Below are positions 1 to 11,333 of a stretch of 64,000 nt of DNA, in pieces (the stretch's first letter is position 1; each line of letters begins with the position of its first letter). Origin of the DNA: Pinus tabuliformis (Eukaryota > Streptophyta > Pinopsida > Pinales > Pinaceae). The position numbers and the translations under genes were made by a program. The stretch lies in contig CM062818.1 of NCBI GenBank assembly GCA_031772625.1, positions 1,677,800,667-1,677,864,666 on the forward strand, written 5' to 3'. A model generated the notes under the pieces. That model saw only the letters and a list, made by a program, of their open reading frames with translations, did no database searches and was not told where the DNA came from.

Positions 1-851
1 AGTTGTTGTATAATTTTGAATTCAATTTCAAGTGAAAGCAAACAAGCTTGTCCAAAATCAAAAGACACCTTAAGATTTACTTGTTTCGACACTAGAAATA
101 CATTAATTCAAATCATATGAGGAAAGCAAAAGCTCAATCAACTATGAACATCAAACAAACTAACTCTTAAGATCAAAACGACACTTATCACAGGTCTAGA
201 TCTAAGAGGCCACAACAAGACTAGTTCACTTTCGTTATGGGAAACTGCAAATGATATAAGAAATACACAAAGAACAAATACAATTTCCTTATACAACTGA
301 GGCGAAATAGTGGCAAGGAAAGTTGGTTTCAGATAGGTACTTGACTGATAACAGGCTGTAAAAACAAGGATGAAAACAGGGCAATAAACAGCAGGGAACC
401 CCAGTAGCACAAGGAAAAACTGGTTCAGCGCATGTGGTACACTGTCAGTTTGACATTCAGCACAGGTAGCCCCTTCGGGATCTGTGCTGAAATGCAGACT
501 GCCTTCACAGTGCCTGCACTGAAGAGATAAACTTTCATTTTTCTCAGTTTCCGGGTCACAGATTGCTCAAAAATTCACAGTTTTTGGCCAAATCAGAAGC
601 TATCAATCAAGTACACACTAAGGGATGAAAAGGAGGATGAAAAGCTATCACTAAGAGCTATTCAGAGTCCTTGTGGATCAGCTCTTCAAATCATAAACAT
701 GCCCAGAAACTGAGCTAGAGTAGCTGCCCTCTACTTTGCATTTGAAAGATCCAAATGCAGTTCGATTCGGTACTCCCTGTGTTTATGAAATGAATAGCAA
801 AAAACACAAACAACCAACAAGATACGATCCCCAGTGGAGTCGCCAATTTTT
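1..851 (-). mobile_element. Internal 5' leader of a minus-strand Tat-like LTR retrotransposon (family D), cut by window edge
   Basis: This stretch lies just downstream, on the minus strand, of the LTR at 852-1911 and of a tRNA-Arg-type primer binding site, so it is the start of the internal region of that element. No gag or pol similarity is visible; the open frames here are short and unrecognised. Bases 424-470 repeat the CAGCGCAGGTAGCC-type motif that is tandem in the LTR. The rest of the element is outside the window. Confidence 0.7.
828..845 (-). promoter_or_regulatory. Primer binding site, tRNA-Arg type
   Basis: Minus strand reads TGGCGACTCCACTGGGGA, 6 nt from the LTR end. Established knowledge: Tat/Ogre-lineage Gypsy elements use a primer site of the form TGGCGACTCNGCTGGGGA complementary to a tRNA-Arg 3' end. 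It fixes the element's strand. Confidence 0.75.
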
Positions 852-1911
852 TGTTGGGAAAAGTATCCAATACGGAATGTCCCTATCCCACTCTAAGGGT
901 GATAGTACCTCAGCAACAATCAAAGCAAAGCTATTTGAGATTACCTCTTTATGAGATGTAAGAGAGGGGAGAAAGAGATCCACTAACCGATGTCTTCCGC
1001 TAATGATTGATCCAATCTTCTCTCTTTGCTGCTTGCTCCCAGCTCCTTGCTCTTTCACTGGCCCAGCTACACCAAGATCCTGCAAAATGGCAAGAGAGGG
1101 AAACTACAAGAAGCATACATTCATAATTGATTCAAGGATTAGAATAAATCAGATACACAAGTATAACAACACATCATTGAGACACATGCATATAGAAGAA
1201 CCTCAAATGCTTTATTAATGGAAGAAGTAAAGTTCAGGAAGTGATACAACCATAAAAGGCCCAATCCAGCATCACCTCCCAGCAGAAAGAAATCTCCTCT
1301 TCACCTCCTTCAAGCAAATCACCCAATAGTTCTATACTCAAACCAACAACACTTCCTTACATTCACAAGATTCCAGCCTCCCTAGACCTCATGAGAGAGC
1401 TCTATATATAGGAGTTTTGGAGAAAGGATGAGTCAGCTTGAGGCTGGCATGAAGCTGACTAGTGTCCTCTCTCACTTCAGTTATTCTTCAGTTCTTGAGT
1501 CCACTTGGAGGTTCTTGCTTCCACTTGGAGATCTAGACCCTCTTACTCATCACCAGTCGAATTCCTTGATGCAAGTGTCACTTTGGAAGCTTCCTGGGCT
1601 CTGACACCTTGAGGAATGAGTCTGCCACATGTCCAAACTCGTTCAGCGCAGGTAGCTAGTGTTGGAGTTGACATTCAACGCAGGTAGCCAGTGTAGCAGT
1701 TGACATTCAGTCCAGGTAGCCAGTGTAGCAGGTGACATGATCCAGAATTAGCTTGTTTTTGAGTGCTTTCAGGTGGAGAACTGATATTCAGTGCTGTGGT
1801 TTGCTGACCTTGTTCCTCTAGGGTTAGGAACAACATGTTTAGGGACTTTGGATCCCTTAGATTATTGACATTTCATGCTTCATGCTGTAAGGCACAAAAA
1901 TGTCTATAACA
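852..1911 (-). repeat. 5' LTR of Tat-like element D (1060 bp)
   Basis: Bounded by TG..CA (plus strand TGTTGGGAAAA .. TGTCTATAACA) and followed on its left by the primer site. It matches the solo LTR at 11647-12711 throughout. About three tandem ~35 bp units based on ATTCAGCGCAGGTAGCCAGTG occupy about 1640-1740. It was inserted into the opposite-strand LTR B1, whose sequence resumes at 1912. The matching target-site duplication would be at the other end, outside the window. Confidence 0.85.
1402..1411 (-). promoter_or_regulatory. TATA box of D LTR
   Basis: TATATATAG-type box on the minus strand inside the LTR; the same position is conserved in the solo D LTR (about 12202-12211). Probable core promoter of the element. 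Confidence 0.5.
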
Positions 1912-2541
1912 CCTAAGTTCCACCGTGGATCTTATTTATCTTCTTATAATTGTTAGCTAAATTCGCGTAACTAGATACTTATCTTATATTTTCTTACTCA
2001 ACATGTTATTATAAGGTCACACAACAATTAAACAGTAAACTTTCAATTTATACCCATTATACCTTAATGCATAAAATAGGAAAAAGATACACAGAATGAT
2101 AAGAAACTTCTCTATATTATCTCTTCAATCAGTTACAAACTTGACTCACCCTGCACACTCAGTTGCGGGGGTTCGCTTACTTAGGTGTGGTTTACTAGGC
2201 CTCTACGCACTCAACTGCAGAGACTTCTCCTACTCTATGACCTAAAGGCTCAACTCTTCACTTCCACTTTGAATCAATTCTTCATCATTCATTCTCCCTA
2301 CTCCTTCGATGTCCCTTTACAACTTAGAGCCTCTCTTTATTTATACAATCTGATGGTCCGCGGACCATGGGTAGATCTCTAAAGCTGAAATTACATTACT
2401 AAAGTAAGGGCAGACAACCCTATGACTCAATTAAACCTTCGCACTCCGCGCCCACAAATTGTGGAGTCTTTACCTCAGACTTGGTCAAAACTTGTGCTTT
2501 AAGCCCCAAAACATGCCTTGGGGGGGATTCCACACCCAACA
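1912..2541 (-). repeat. LTR B1, minus strand, truncated by the D insertion
   Basis: It matches 29101-29917 and 30830-31656. Its left part was displaced by element D. It ends CCCAACA at 2541 and is followed by the 3' part of the gag-like gene on the plus strand. It contains the opposite-strand TATA (CTATTTATA type) and CAGCTGAGTGCGCAG-type repeats. Confidence 0.75.
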
Positions 2542-2840
2542 CAACCCAATAGAAGGAGGTTGTGCTTAAAGCCTGGTTGGGACCTTGGTTAGACGTAGCT
2601 TACCTAGTAACAACCAATACTCAGGAGAAGATAACGGGCTTACAAAAAACACAACAAAAGATCAAGCTGGCCGTGGAAGGACCAGCTACAGAGTAGCTCG
2701 TCGAAGAAGTCAAGCAGGAAGTTATGTAGAGCGCTAATGAGGTAGCAGTTGTACAGGTGGAGCTAGGGGATCTTCACAACAAGATCACCTTGCTAGCCGA
2801 GTGACTTGAGGGTGAGTCACGACTTTTTATGTTGGGGACC
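2542..2840 (+). pseudogene. 3' part of the gag-like coiled-coil gene of element A, partial unit before unit 1
   Basis: The plus strand encodes a decayed heptad-rich segment (VEEVKQEA.. VVQVELGDLRNKI type) that recurs at 20880-21173 and 31657-31955. It ends just before LTR A1, with a purine-rich TTGGGGACC tract at the border. The upstream part of this gene copy is beyond LTR B1, outside the window. No known domain is recognised, so the gag assignment rests on position and coiled-coil character only. Confidence 0.5.
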
Positions 2841-3734
2841 TGTTGGGATGGGGTCCCCTGGGTTAGTTTTGGGGTTAAAAACCCAAGTTTTGATGTAAAT
2901 GTTGGTAAAAAAATGTAAAGTCTCTACAAATTGTGGATGCAGAGAACGTAGTTAGTTAGAAGTCAAAAGGGGGTTAGCCTCTTGTTGTGTAAAGTCAAGT
3001 CAGTTTTGAGATCTACCCATGGTCTGTAGACCATGGGATTGTATGAAGAAATGCTATAAATAGGCGATCTTAGAGAGTCTAAGGCAGTAATCAATAGTCT
3101 GTTGATAATGGGTCAATAGAAGATAGTGCAGAGAAGTAAGTTGTAGAGGAAGAAAAGGCTCTGCAGCTAAGTGCGCAAAGTCCTAGAGTAGAGTCCACAA
3201 CTGAGTGCGTAGACCACTACAGTTGAGTGCGCAGACCACTACAACTGAGTGTGCAGGGAAGTTTTGAGTTTGTAACATCATATTGAATATCAACAAAGAA
3301 GACCGTTGCATAAATTCATGTGTTTATCTGTTTACTTCTGTTATTTACGTTTGCGATATATGCTGTGATGGAATAAATGTCTTTATGAAATACTGATGTA
3401 GTGACGCATGAATTTGTTGGTTAAGTCTTACTAACTGTATGTAATACCTGTTAAATATTTATGCAAAGACTATAATACATTCTAAGGTTTTTATTGAATA
3501 CTTAAGTAGATCTGGGCGACTTCAGATCTAGGGTTGCTTTATGGTGCGCGTAAGTGGATGTTTCACCTATTAAGGGTCAAAAAAACCCTATCGTAGACCT
3601 TCGCGAAGGTCTAAGGATTATTTAAGTGAAGTTGGAGTACCAAGCCTTAGGGGTTTATAGGTTTGCGCAAAGGCAGATCTAGGGTAATAAAAGACATCAC
3701 ACTAGTCTCTGGATGCGGAAACTTGGATCCAACA
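2841..3734 (+). repeat. LTR A1 (894 bp)
   Basis: Starts TGTTGGGATGGGG and ends TTGGATCCAACA, an inverted-repeat pair of the TGTTGGGA/TTCCAACA kind. It is homologous to the LTRs at 21174 and 31956. A TATA box lies at 3054-3063. Three CTGAGTGCGCAG-type units (about 3160-3255) make it about 20 bp longer than the sister LTRs. Confidence 0.85.
3054..3063 (+). promoter_or_regulatory. TATA box of LTR A1
   Basis: CTATAAATAG, conserved in LTR A3 (32169-32178) and degenerate (CTGTAAATAG) in A2 at about 21389. Probable retrotransposon promoter. Confidence 0.5.
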
Positions 3735-3833
3735 TTCCCCCATACTGCTTCGGGTGAGACTTTAACCTGCACTACACGGGTTGATGCCGAAAGGGCCGGT
3801 AGTGTAGGGTTTTGTTTGGTGAAATTAACTCTG
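3735..3833 (+). other. Leader downstream of LTR A1, without a recognisable tRNA primer site
   Basis: Begins with a C-run and CATACTGCTTCGGGTGAGAC. The same sequence follows every A LTR and, in reverse, every complete B LTR. No TGG-starting primer site complementary to a tRNA 3' end is seen. Confidence 0.6.
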
Positions 3834-6790
3834 TGTTAGAGCCTAGATTTGTCTCAGGCTAAAAAGACAAGTTTCTAGGTCCACATCAAACCACGCTCAG
3901 CCTCGTAGCTAACCCTACGAGGACATGAGAGGGCTCTCTCTGGGTCAATCTCAGCGAAAGATACTCAATGGGGCTGGAGATGACTGATTTAGCAACTGAT
4001 TTTAGGCTAGGTATTTAAGTGCAAAGGTTTGTTTTGAGGTTTTTGTGAGTTTTGTTGAAAAAATGGGAAAGGCAAATTTGGACTCGGGGATGAGGCACAA
4101 TTTCTGCACAGTTCTGATTGGGGCAAGGAAGGCAATCGTTTTGATGCTTTAAAGTGAGTGATATGGATATATCATTCTGGTGAGAAGCTAAGGAGAGCAA
4201 GAGAGTCTCCATAATTCCCCTTAAACAGATGAAAACATGAAAATTTAAACAAATTCAGAGGCAGAGAATAACAATTATGATTTCTACCTTAATCACTCAT
4301 TTGTTCAAATTCAGAAGAAGAAGCATGAAATGATACAAATAACACTAGATAAACTTACAATTACTCAGAGAATCACACCATCAAAACATAAAGCCACATG
4401 GATCCCAAACAGTGCTGTAAAACCCTGGTCTTTTCTTAGCCAAAAATGCAGAAGTGAATGTACAATAGAGTGCCAAAATTTTCCCAAGAGTCCAACCCCG
4501 AAAATGACTTAGGAATTACATGATATAGACTAGCCCAACCCATTCCCTTTCCTCTAGGGGTCGATCTCATCATTCTAGGAGCTGTTTCAACCAATTCTAA
4601 ACAAAGCACTAAAATCTAGGCAACCAAAACAACTTGCCTCTATAAGGTAGGAAACTGATTCATTCATTAAATTTTCACTTTTTAGTGAATGAATCCTCTA
4701 TAACAAGTAAATAAGTGCCAAAATTACATCATGTCCACCCAATTACATCAAGATAGATCAAAAATTACATCACAAGGCAAAACTAGTCAAATTGGCCGAA
4801 TTTCTGAGCTGGAAGGTGAAAAATTGGGCAAAAAACCTCTGTGCGTTGCACCAATTTCTGTATGCATTGTGCCACTTTGATGCGTATTTTGAGGCACTTT
4901 CTAAAGTCCAAATTGACCCCAAGTGTGCTTTTTGGAAAGCCCTGCCTGTCTAATTTCCAACCCAAGTGGAATTTCTGAATTTTGTGCCCATTTGCCCCTC
5001 CAAAACCTCAATCTCCCAAGACTGCTTATGGTGTGTGAAAATATGGGCAGAGAGGTCATTTTTAGGGTGTTTTTGACCTCCCGAGGACTCAAAAATTTCC
5101 CAAACTTCTTGGTCACGAAAAATCTAAAAATTTAATTTTTTTTTCATTTGGAGCCTCCTATCATAAGCGCGTGCCAGGTGGCGCGACGCACAGGGAGAAA
5201 AACCCTGTTTTTTGTACAAAAATTTACAAAAATACCAAAAATACCCCAAATTTCTTGAAATTTGGGCTGGAGCTTCCTCATTAAGTGTTATTCTAGGCCA
5301 AAAAGGCTTCGGCTAATATCTGAAGACGATTGAGCTCCCTTTGCCTCTTTTGCTTCTTTATTGCCTTCCTCAATTTTGCCTTCAAACTCCTGATTCGGGC
5401 CTTGCACACCTTGTTTCACGCCATGTACTGGAAATCCATGTGTCTCAGCAATGCATGGTCCTTGTTGGCCTTTTCCAACAGCCTCTCTAAGTGCATGTTA
5501 ACTCTCTCGAGATTGGCCTCCCGATCCTCATTAATCTCTTGCTCCAAAGACATGAGCTCAACTCTTCTCCTTTGTGCAGCTTGGTGATGCTCACGAATGT
5601 TAGTAATTTTTTAGGATAGGGAAGAATGAGATTAAGGAGAAATGGAATAAGAGAGAAGGGAATGATGGAAAGAAGGGAAAAATGGAATGGAGGGGGAACC
5701 TTGGTACCAAAACAATGGATTTGTAACCCTAACAGTAATTGGCTTGAGGACTTTTAGAGGTAGGGTTTGAGAGTTTTTGTTGCAACCATTAGTAGCCATA
5801 AACCACCATCATGTATCACAAAATTTGATGCAACATCAAGAAGAAGGCCCTACCTGGAAAATCCACGCAAGGAATGAGCAATTTGAAGAGATTTGGAACA
5901 ATTTTGGGCTTTGGACTGTATGCGCTGCGCCAAGAACCCAGTGCGCCACGCGCTCCCAGTGTGCTGCGCGCTCCCAGTGTGCCACGCCTATTCAGAATAA
6001 CACTGGGCGAAAACTCCCAGTGTGCCGTGCGCTTCCAGTGCGCTGCGCCGGCTAGTTGTAAACAATTTCTCTCCAAAACGCGCACTTGCTCACCCAAGTC
6101 GCTTTGAAATGCTTTTCCTCGACCTTGGCATGCAGAATGACATTCATATTCATAGGAAGAGCTTATAAAGACATTGATTTGATTTTTGGTTCTTTAAAAC
6201 CCATTTTTGTAATGTTTTGCAACTAGCACTTTTGTAAGGTGATCTCCTTGATTTTTGGTTGAAATGATGAATTTTTGGCAATTTTTTGCAGGAATAGCTG
6301 ACATGGAATTTGGCAAAGGAGATTAGGGCTGCGCCTGAAGATTTCAGGAGCTGAAAATTTTTGAAAATTTTTACGAAAACCAAAATGTCGACTTGTCTTC
6401 AAAACAGAGTTTTGAAGAAAAGTCATAATCCATCCGTATGACCATAAAAATCTTTGAAATAATAACTTATCAAGAACCTCACTCTGGCCTGCTGGATTTA
6501 TTAGACCTTGTGAAGGCACAGCTTGACTAACCCTAGACCTAATGACTAAAATGACTGTTGTGACCTTGAAACTGAAATAGTACTGCAAATGACTTTTAAG
6601 ACTTGATTTTGATGAACAGACCTGAGCCAGCAGCGCAAAGCATGAGGCGATGAATGAAAAAAGCCCTTCCAACAGATTTATGGCATGCTCCTAACGGAAT
6701 GCAACTGATCAAGTGAGATGGGACACCTAAAGATGAAATGCAAAAATAGTTTTGATCTCTGACAGAGGGATGACCAGATCGACTCTAACA
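3834..6790. mobile_element. 2957-bp insertion with LTR-like ends, probable solo LTR (family G)
   Basis: Starts TGTTAGAGCC and ends CTCTAACA, giving an 8-bp terminal inverted repeat, and is flanked by CTCTG (3829-3833) and CTTTG (6791-6795), a 5-bp target-site duplication with one change. Units 2 and 3 have the empty site (22142-22146 and 32922-32926). The start does not recur near the end, so it is not two LTRs with a short interior. Inside lie repeated CCCAGTGTGCTGCGCGC-type motifs (about 5920-6050). No retroelement protein is recognised, including in the longest open frame (minus strand, 6223-6672). Orientation is unknown. Confidence 0.65.
5925..6055. repeat. GC-rich short tandem repeats (GCTCCCAGTGTGC..)
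   Basis: About five imperfect units of GCGCTCCCAGTGTGCCAC type in an otherwise AT-rich LTR-like sequence. Confidence 0.6.
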
Positions 6791-7216
6791 CTTTGAACCT
6801 GGGTTAGGACCCATTAAGCCACAACTATCATTTCAACGCTTAGAATTACCTTATATCAATGATATTGCATTTCTTTACCTTTGTCTCTCTATTATATTGA
6901 ATTTTATTATGAAGAATTGTTTTTGTAACTATATTTGTTAGCATATCTCCTCATGCACAATGGTGTTTAGAAGCGTTTCTTGCTAATCTCTCAAAAAATA
7001 ATGTTGGATATCTCTATGCTTGGCCCTTCATTGGAACTTGAGGTTCTTTGTGAGAGTGATACAACTTTGGTTATTATAAAATCATTATTACATTTTAGAA
7101 GAATTGCGACCAAAATTACACCCAAATTACCATCAAAATAATTTATTTTCAAATTCCTCTCCTTTTCTACTTAACCACTCATTTCTTGCAATTTGGGTGG
7201 TAGCTTAGGTTACTAA

Positions 7217-7426
7217 ATGACATCCAAAAATGTCAATGACATCATTGACTCTAGTAGTGTTCATGTGGTTTCTATTGTGACTAGAGAATTGTTTGTGATT
7301 GCAACCTCAAAAATGGCAAAATTACCACCAAAATTGCATGGATATGGCATTAAAAGGTGCATCTCAATTTGTGCCCCAATGAACATGTTGAATTCTGTGG
7401 CGTATTTCATCTCAATCTACGTGTAG
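7217..7426 (+). CDS. Small conserved open frame, 69 aa, unknown
   Basis: An ATG-started frame whose product differs by only eight residues from that of 22516-22725 in array unit 2. The unit-3 counterpart (about 33349-33558) keeps the frame but has a stop at codon 3. I do not recognise the protein: it has a Ser-rich start, a KLPPKLHGYG segment and a hydrophobic C-terminus (VAYFISIYV). The position inside a non-autonomous retroelement suggests a captured fragment or a chance frame preserved because the copies are young. Start context and expression are unknown. Confidence 0.25.
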   Translation: MTSKNVNDIIDSSSVHVVSIVTRELFVIATSKMAKLPPKLHGYGIKRCISICAPMNMLNSVAYFISIYV

Positions 7427-7892
7427 AAATATGTTCTATTGTTTTTTATTTGGCTTTTTTTTGGGTCACTTATGATCACATTTGAATCCAAAAACTAAAT
7501 TGAACCAAAAGGGTCAAGTGGGAAATATGGAATCTTCATCTCCCATGTTATTAGTTTTAATTTGAAAGTTTTCATTCGCCAAAGATTCTCATTATGGGAT
7601 GAATTATTCAATATTTTGTTATTGGTTAGATTTAATTGAGTGTTAGATTAAGTATTGGATTAAGTTTTTCCCTCTTTGACAACACTTCCATCACAAACGA
7701 CTCCTCTTCTATATGCACCAAGGAAGATGATGAATGAATCTAAATGAAAACCAACATTTTTCTAAACCACATTAAACTTTATAGGATTATACATACTTGA
7801 AGAAATCCAACCTCCAAGACTCAATGATCAACACTAAGGACCATTTTAAGGAAAGGTGCACACAATTAGACATAAATTGCAAATACTTAAGA

Positions 7893-8159
7893 AGTTGTCT
7901 TTAATGCGACTTTTTGGAGTTTCCGGTGCCGGAATCTGGTGCAAAAATTTGTGGTGAAATAATGATTTGTGTTATTTAAACTAGTTTTTTGACTCTGTAT
8001 ATAGATTTAGCGCCCTAAAAAAACCCATATGGCACTTATATTGTGTAGGGTTTACCTATCAAACTTGTGATTTCAATGAATTCTTGCCGAATTTTAGAGA
8101 AATTAGACTGTAAAAATCCATTGGAAAAGCTTCCAAAAAGTTGCACTAAAGACAACTCC
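7893..8159. mobile_element. MITE with ~26-bp TIRs, Mutator-like (unit 1)
   Basis: Ends are inverted: GTTGTCTTTAATGCGACTTT on the left against the reverse complement of AAAGTTGCACTAAAGACAAC on the right. The flanks share AATACTTAAGA (7882-7892 and 8160-8170), a 9-11 bp duplication of the size Mutator-type elements make. No open frame. Also present in units 2 and 3. Confidence 0.7.
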
Positions 8160-9618
8160 AATACTTAAGAGTTGCAATTAAAATTTAAAACAAAATAAAT
8201 TATTAAAAGCATAGATATAACAATGCAAGATATGAACCTTGGTGGAGAGGGTAACAACTTCTCAAGCTACATAGTTGATTACAATATCCCGAAGGATATA
8301 TTAAAATATTTTTTTTAATAAATAACAAAGTTGAAAATAAAATAATGGGTATCTTTTATGACAATTTCAATTTTCAATAGAAAGATTGGTAATAACAAGA
8401 ACACATATGCATGAGAAATAAACATTAAAGTAAACCCAAATATCTCAATTCTAAAGAATAGAATGTTGCAAAGAACATATTTTGCAAAAAGATAGCAAAC
8501 TCCAAAAGAAAAGCATATCACTAAAAACACTTGTGTTCTCCAAAATATGGTATAGTAATAAGTGACATCACTTAACACTAGAATGGCCCTAGGTTTGAAT
8601 TTGAAAAGCCTCTACAAGTGATTGCAAAAGGTTTATGTCAAAGTAAAGAATTAACAACAAATGAAAAGTTGCAACCAATTGTTCAGATACCACAAAAAAC
8701 AGATTTTCATAGTTGCTTGATCTAAGAAAAGAATATTTTTCGCTAACAAGAAAACATAATTGAGAACTTTAATAATTAACCTTACCACATTGAAAGTTAA
8801 AAATTTAAAGAAAAATCACTAATGAATTTCAAAAAAATAATGAAAAAGAAAAGTAATAATAACAACACGTCAATTTTTGACGACTTGTATAAAATCCCAA
8901 CAAATTCATAGAAAAATGTCAACAAACATTGGAAACATCCATTTGTTTCACAAGACAATAAAATTGTGCATAATTTAAATCCTTCGACACCCATAGAGTT
9001 GGAATTTGACGAACCCTCAACATCAAAACATCAAATACATCAAAATATACAATGTTGCTTCACAATCAAATGCCAATTTACTTCAATCAATTTGAAAGCT
9101 ATAATCTATTGTTAATCTTGAGCTTCTCTAGTTGAAACCATAATATAATTTGGAAACCAAAAAATTAAATAAACATAAAGAAAAACCTTGACATATAAAA
9201 AATTCAAAAAAATATGATAGTTTCATAACAAAGAAGGGAAATTTAGAAGTTTTAGAAGAAATTTCATTTGGCTTATGTTGAGCGTAGATAACCAAATGTG
9301 TTGGGTTTTACACAGGCTCAATATGGGTGGGCATTGGCGTCATGAGCTCATAACTACCAAACAAGTATCATAGAGAGATTTTACTAACATTGTTGTTGAA
9401 AACACAGCCCATCTTTCAAATTCAGTTTTCCAAGTATCACTACAAGAAACTACAAGGAAATAGGTGCTGCCCAATGTTGACAAAGATCTAAAAAATGAGT
9501 GGTAAAGGCCAATGCATTTAGAAAAAATTAAGATTAAGAAAAGTACACAAATCATAAATATATGTAGTCTTCAACATACAAAAAATAGAGGAAAAAGAGG
9601 CACTCAACGAGAGGTGTT

Positions 9619-10722
9619 TGTGGTGAATTAAAATTATAAGTGCGGACATGAACGAATTCCGCTAGCCCGATAATGGGCCTAGCCACAATAGATACATTAT
9701 ATGAAATATTTACTTAAGTTAGAATCAATCAAGAGGGCCTACCTCTTGGTCACTTATCTTGCTTGATGGTGTCCTCACTTGCTCCCTCCAACGATCTCTC
9801 GCTTCCTTCTTCAAGCTCCTGAAACAAGTAAACAACAACAACACACAAACATAATAATAGATAAATTGCAGTTCAACCTACTTAACGAGTCAAGAAGCAT
9901 TAAGACATGGATATGTAATATTACAAAACATTTAGGAAATCAATCGATAGTTGCATATATTAATATCAAAGAGATATTACGACCATTCATCTTGACGCTG
10001 TAGTCTTCCTCTGACAAAACGAGGTTCCCACACAATTCTACTAGCATTCCATGATAGCTTCAAACAAAAATAGTTTAAAGGCTCTTTCCTTTGGGTTTCA
10101 CTCCAAACCAAAATACAATTCTCCCTCACACAACTATATGGCTACAACTAGTAATAGCTTGCTTGTCTAATCCAAAATACTATACTCACTCTCAACCAAA
10201 AACTGTCACTAGCTTGTGCTTGGGAAGAAGGGAGGTTTATATAGGAAATATGGATGGGAGATGGGTCTTCTTCTCATGGAAGAAGGACTTATCCCTTGAG
10301 GTAGTTCCATAATTATAAGGGAAAGGAGCCGAAACTATCATCCTCGACCCCATCCATCTAAACCATTTACCAGACTTCTGTTACGGAGCTTCTAGAGCTG
10401 GAAGCTTCGACTCTAATTTAAAAAACTTTCCATATCAGGACTAGCATGACTAAAACACAGCTCAGTCGCACCGGTCGGTGCAGGGAATAGTTCTAATCTC
10501 TGCACATCGTCATGGGGGAGACAAAGGCCATTAATGTCGGTCTTGTAAAATGTGCAAAACAGAAGTTTCAGGGAAAATGGTGCAGAAGGGAAATGATCTA
10601 CTCATGAAGAGGGACATAATGGGAGTTTATTCATGAAGGAAAATCATGCGGGGTTCATTGTAGAGGTCCTCTAGGATCAAGGAATGGGGAGTATGGGGAT
10701 AGTGACAAAATTCTATGTGACA
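9619..10722 (-). repeat. 3' LTR of element E, unit 1 copy (C1, 1104 bp)
   Basis: Matches the LTRs at 24987, 35762 and 55541 along its full length and sits at the same site in every unit. Minus orientation is shown by the C-rich complement of a polypurine tract just right of it (10723 on) and by a TATA (CTATATAAAC) at about 10236-10245. Confidence 0.8.
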
Positions 10723-11333
10723 AATTTCCCCTAAAGCGTGAAGGCCGAGCTGGAGTGAGGAATGAAATGCTTTGTAAATCAGTGCGGGGAACTGGTATGT
10801 CATCGGAAAACCTTCAAGAAAATACATATACATATACATAAACTAAGATCTCTGTTGAATGATAAATGAATCGTGGCATGGATGCATCCACCCATAGAAT
10901 GATCATGTAAATGGATCCATGTATGGGCGCAACCATCCGTCAAAGAGGTCTTAGAAAATTATATATTACATAGCAACGGAACACATAAAATATATTGTAG
11001 AAATACAAACACATAAAACACATAAAAAAAAGAGACACAGATATACGTAGTTCACCCAATTTAAGCTATGTCCATGGAGAAATAGCTAGTACTTCCTTTT
11101 ACATTATCCAGCAAACTGAAGAGATACAACCTACAATAGATCTATTGTAATTCCCTCTTCACTCTCACACAATCTCCTCTATCTTTCTCACTCAGAATAC
11201 AGATCTCCATAGACGTAATAAAATTATATATCAAGGGGTTGCCTTCTAGGGAAAAAAACCATAAATTAAACATAAATTCTATCGTTAGATCTCCGCCTAA
11301 TGAACAGCCCGCATTGCCCCCGATCCCCCCGCA
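10723..11333 (-). mobile_element. Remnant of element E 3' end plus truncated LTR F (unit 1)
   Basis: Bases 10723-10948 match 36867-37090, the 3' end of element E on the minus strand. From 10949 the sequence matches solo LTR F (37091-37646) but breaks off at about 11333, where a DUF4283 fragment begins. The rest of E is deleted here. The same junction is in unit 2, so the deletion predates the separation of those two units. Confidence 0.65.

Larger units (their letters stand above)
6796..9618 (+). other. Non-coding internal block of array unit 1
   Basis: AT-rich sequence homologous to 22147-24986 and 32927-35761. Apart from one short conserved open frame (7217-7426) and a MITE (7893-8159) nothing coding is recognised. 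It ends at the target site of element E (GGTGTT before the C LTR). Confidence 0.6.

Noticed and set aside
2500..3734. Reading the opposed B and A LTRs as terminal inverted repeats of a DNA transposon
   Set aside because: Each has its own TATA, leader and complete LTR ends, and coding for the gag-like C-terminus lies between them in a fixed order; two LTR families explain this better.
6223..6672. 149-codon minus-strand open frame in the 2.96 kb insertion
   Set aside because: No known domain, no homologue elsewhere in the window, and it lies in what looks like LTR sequence; not supported as a gene.
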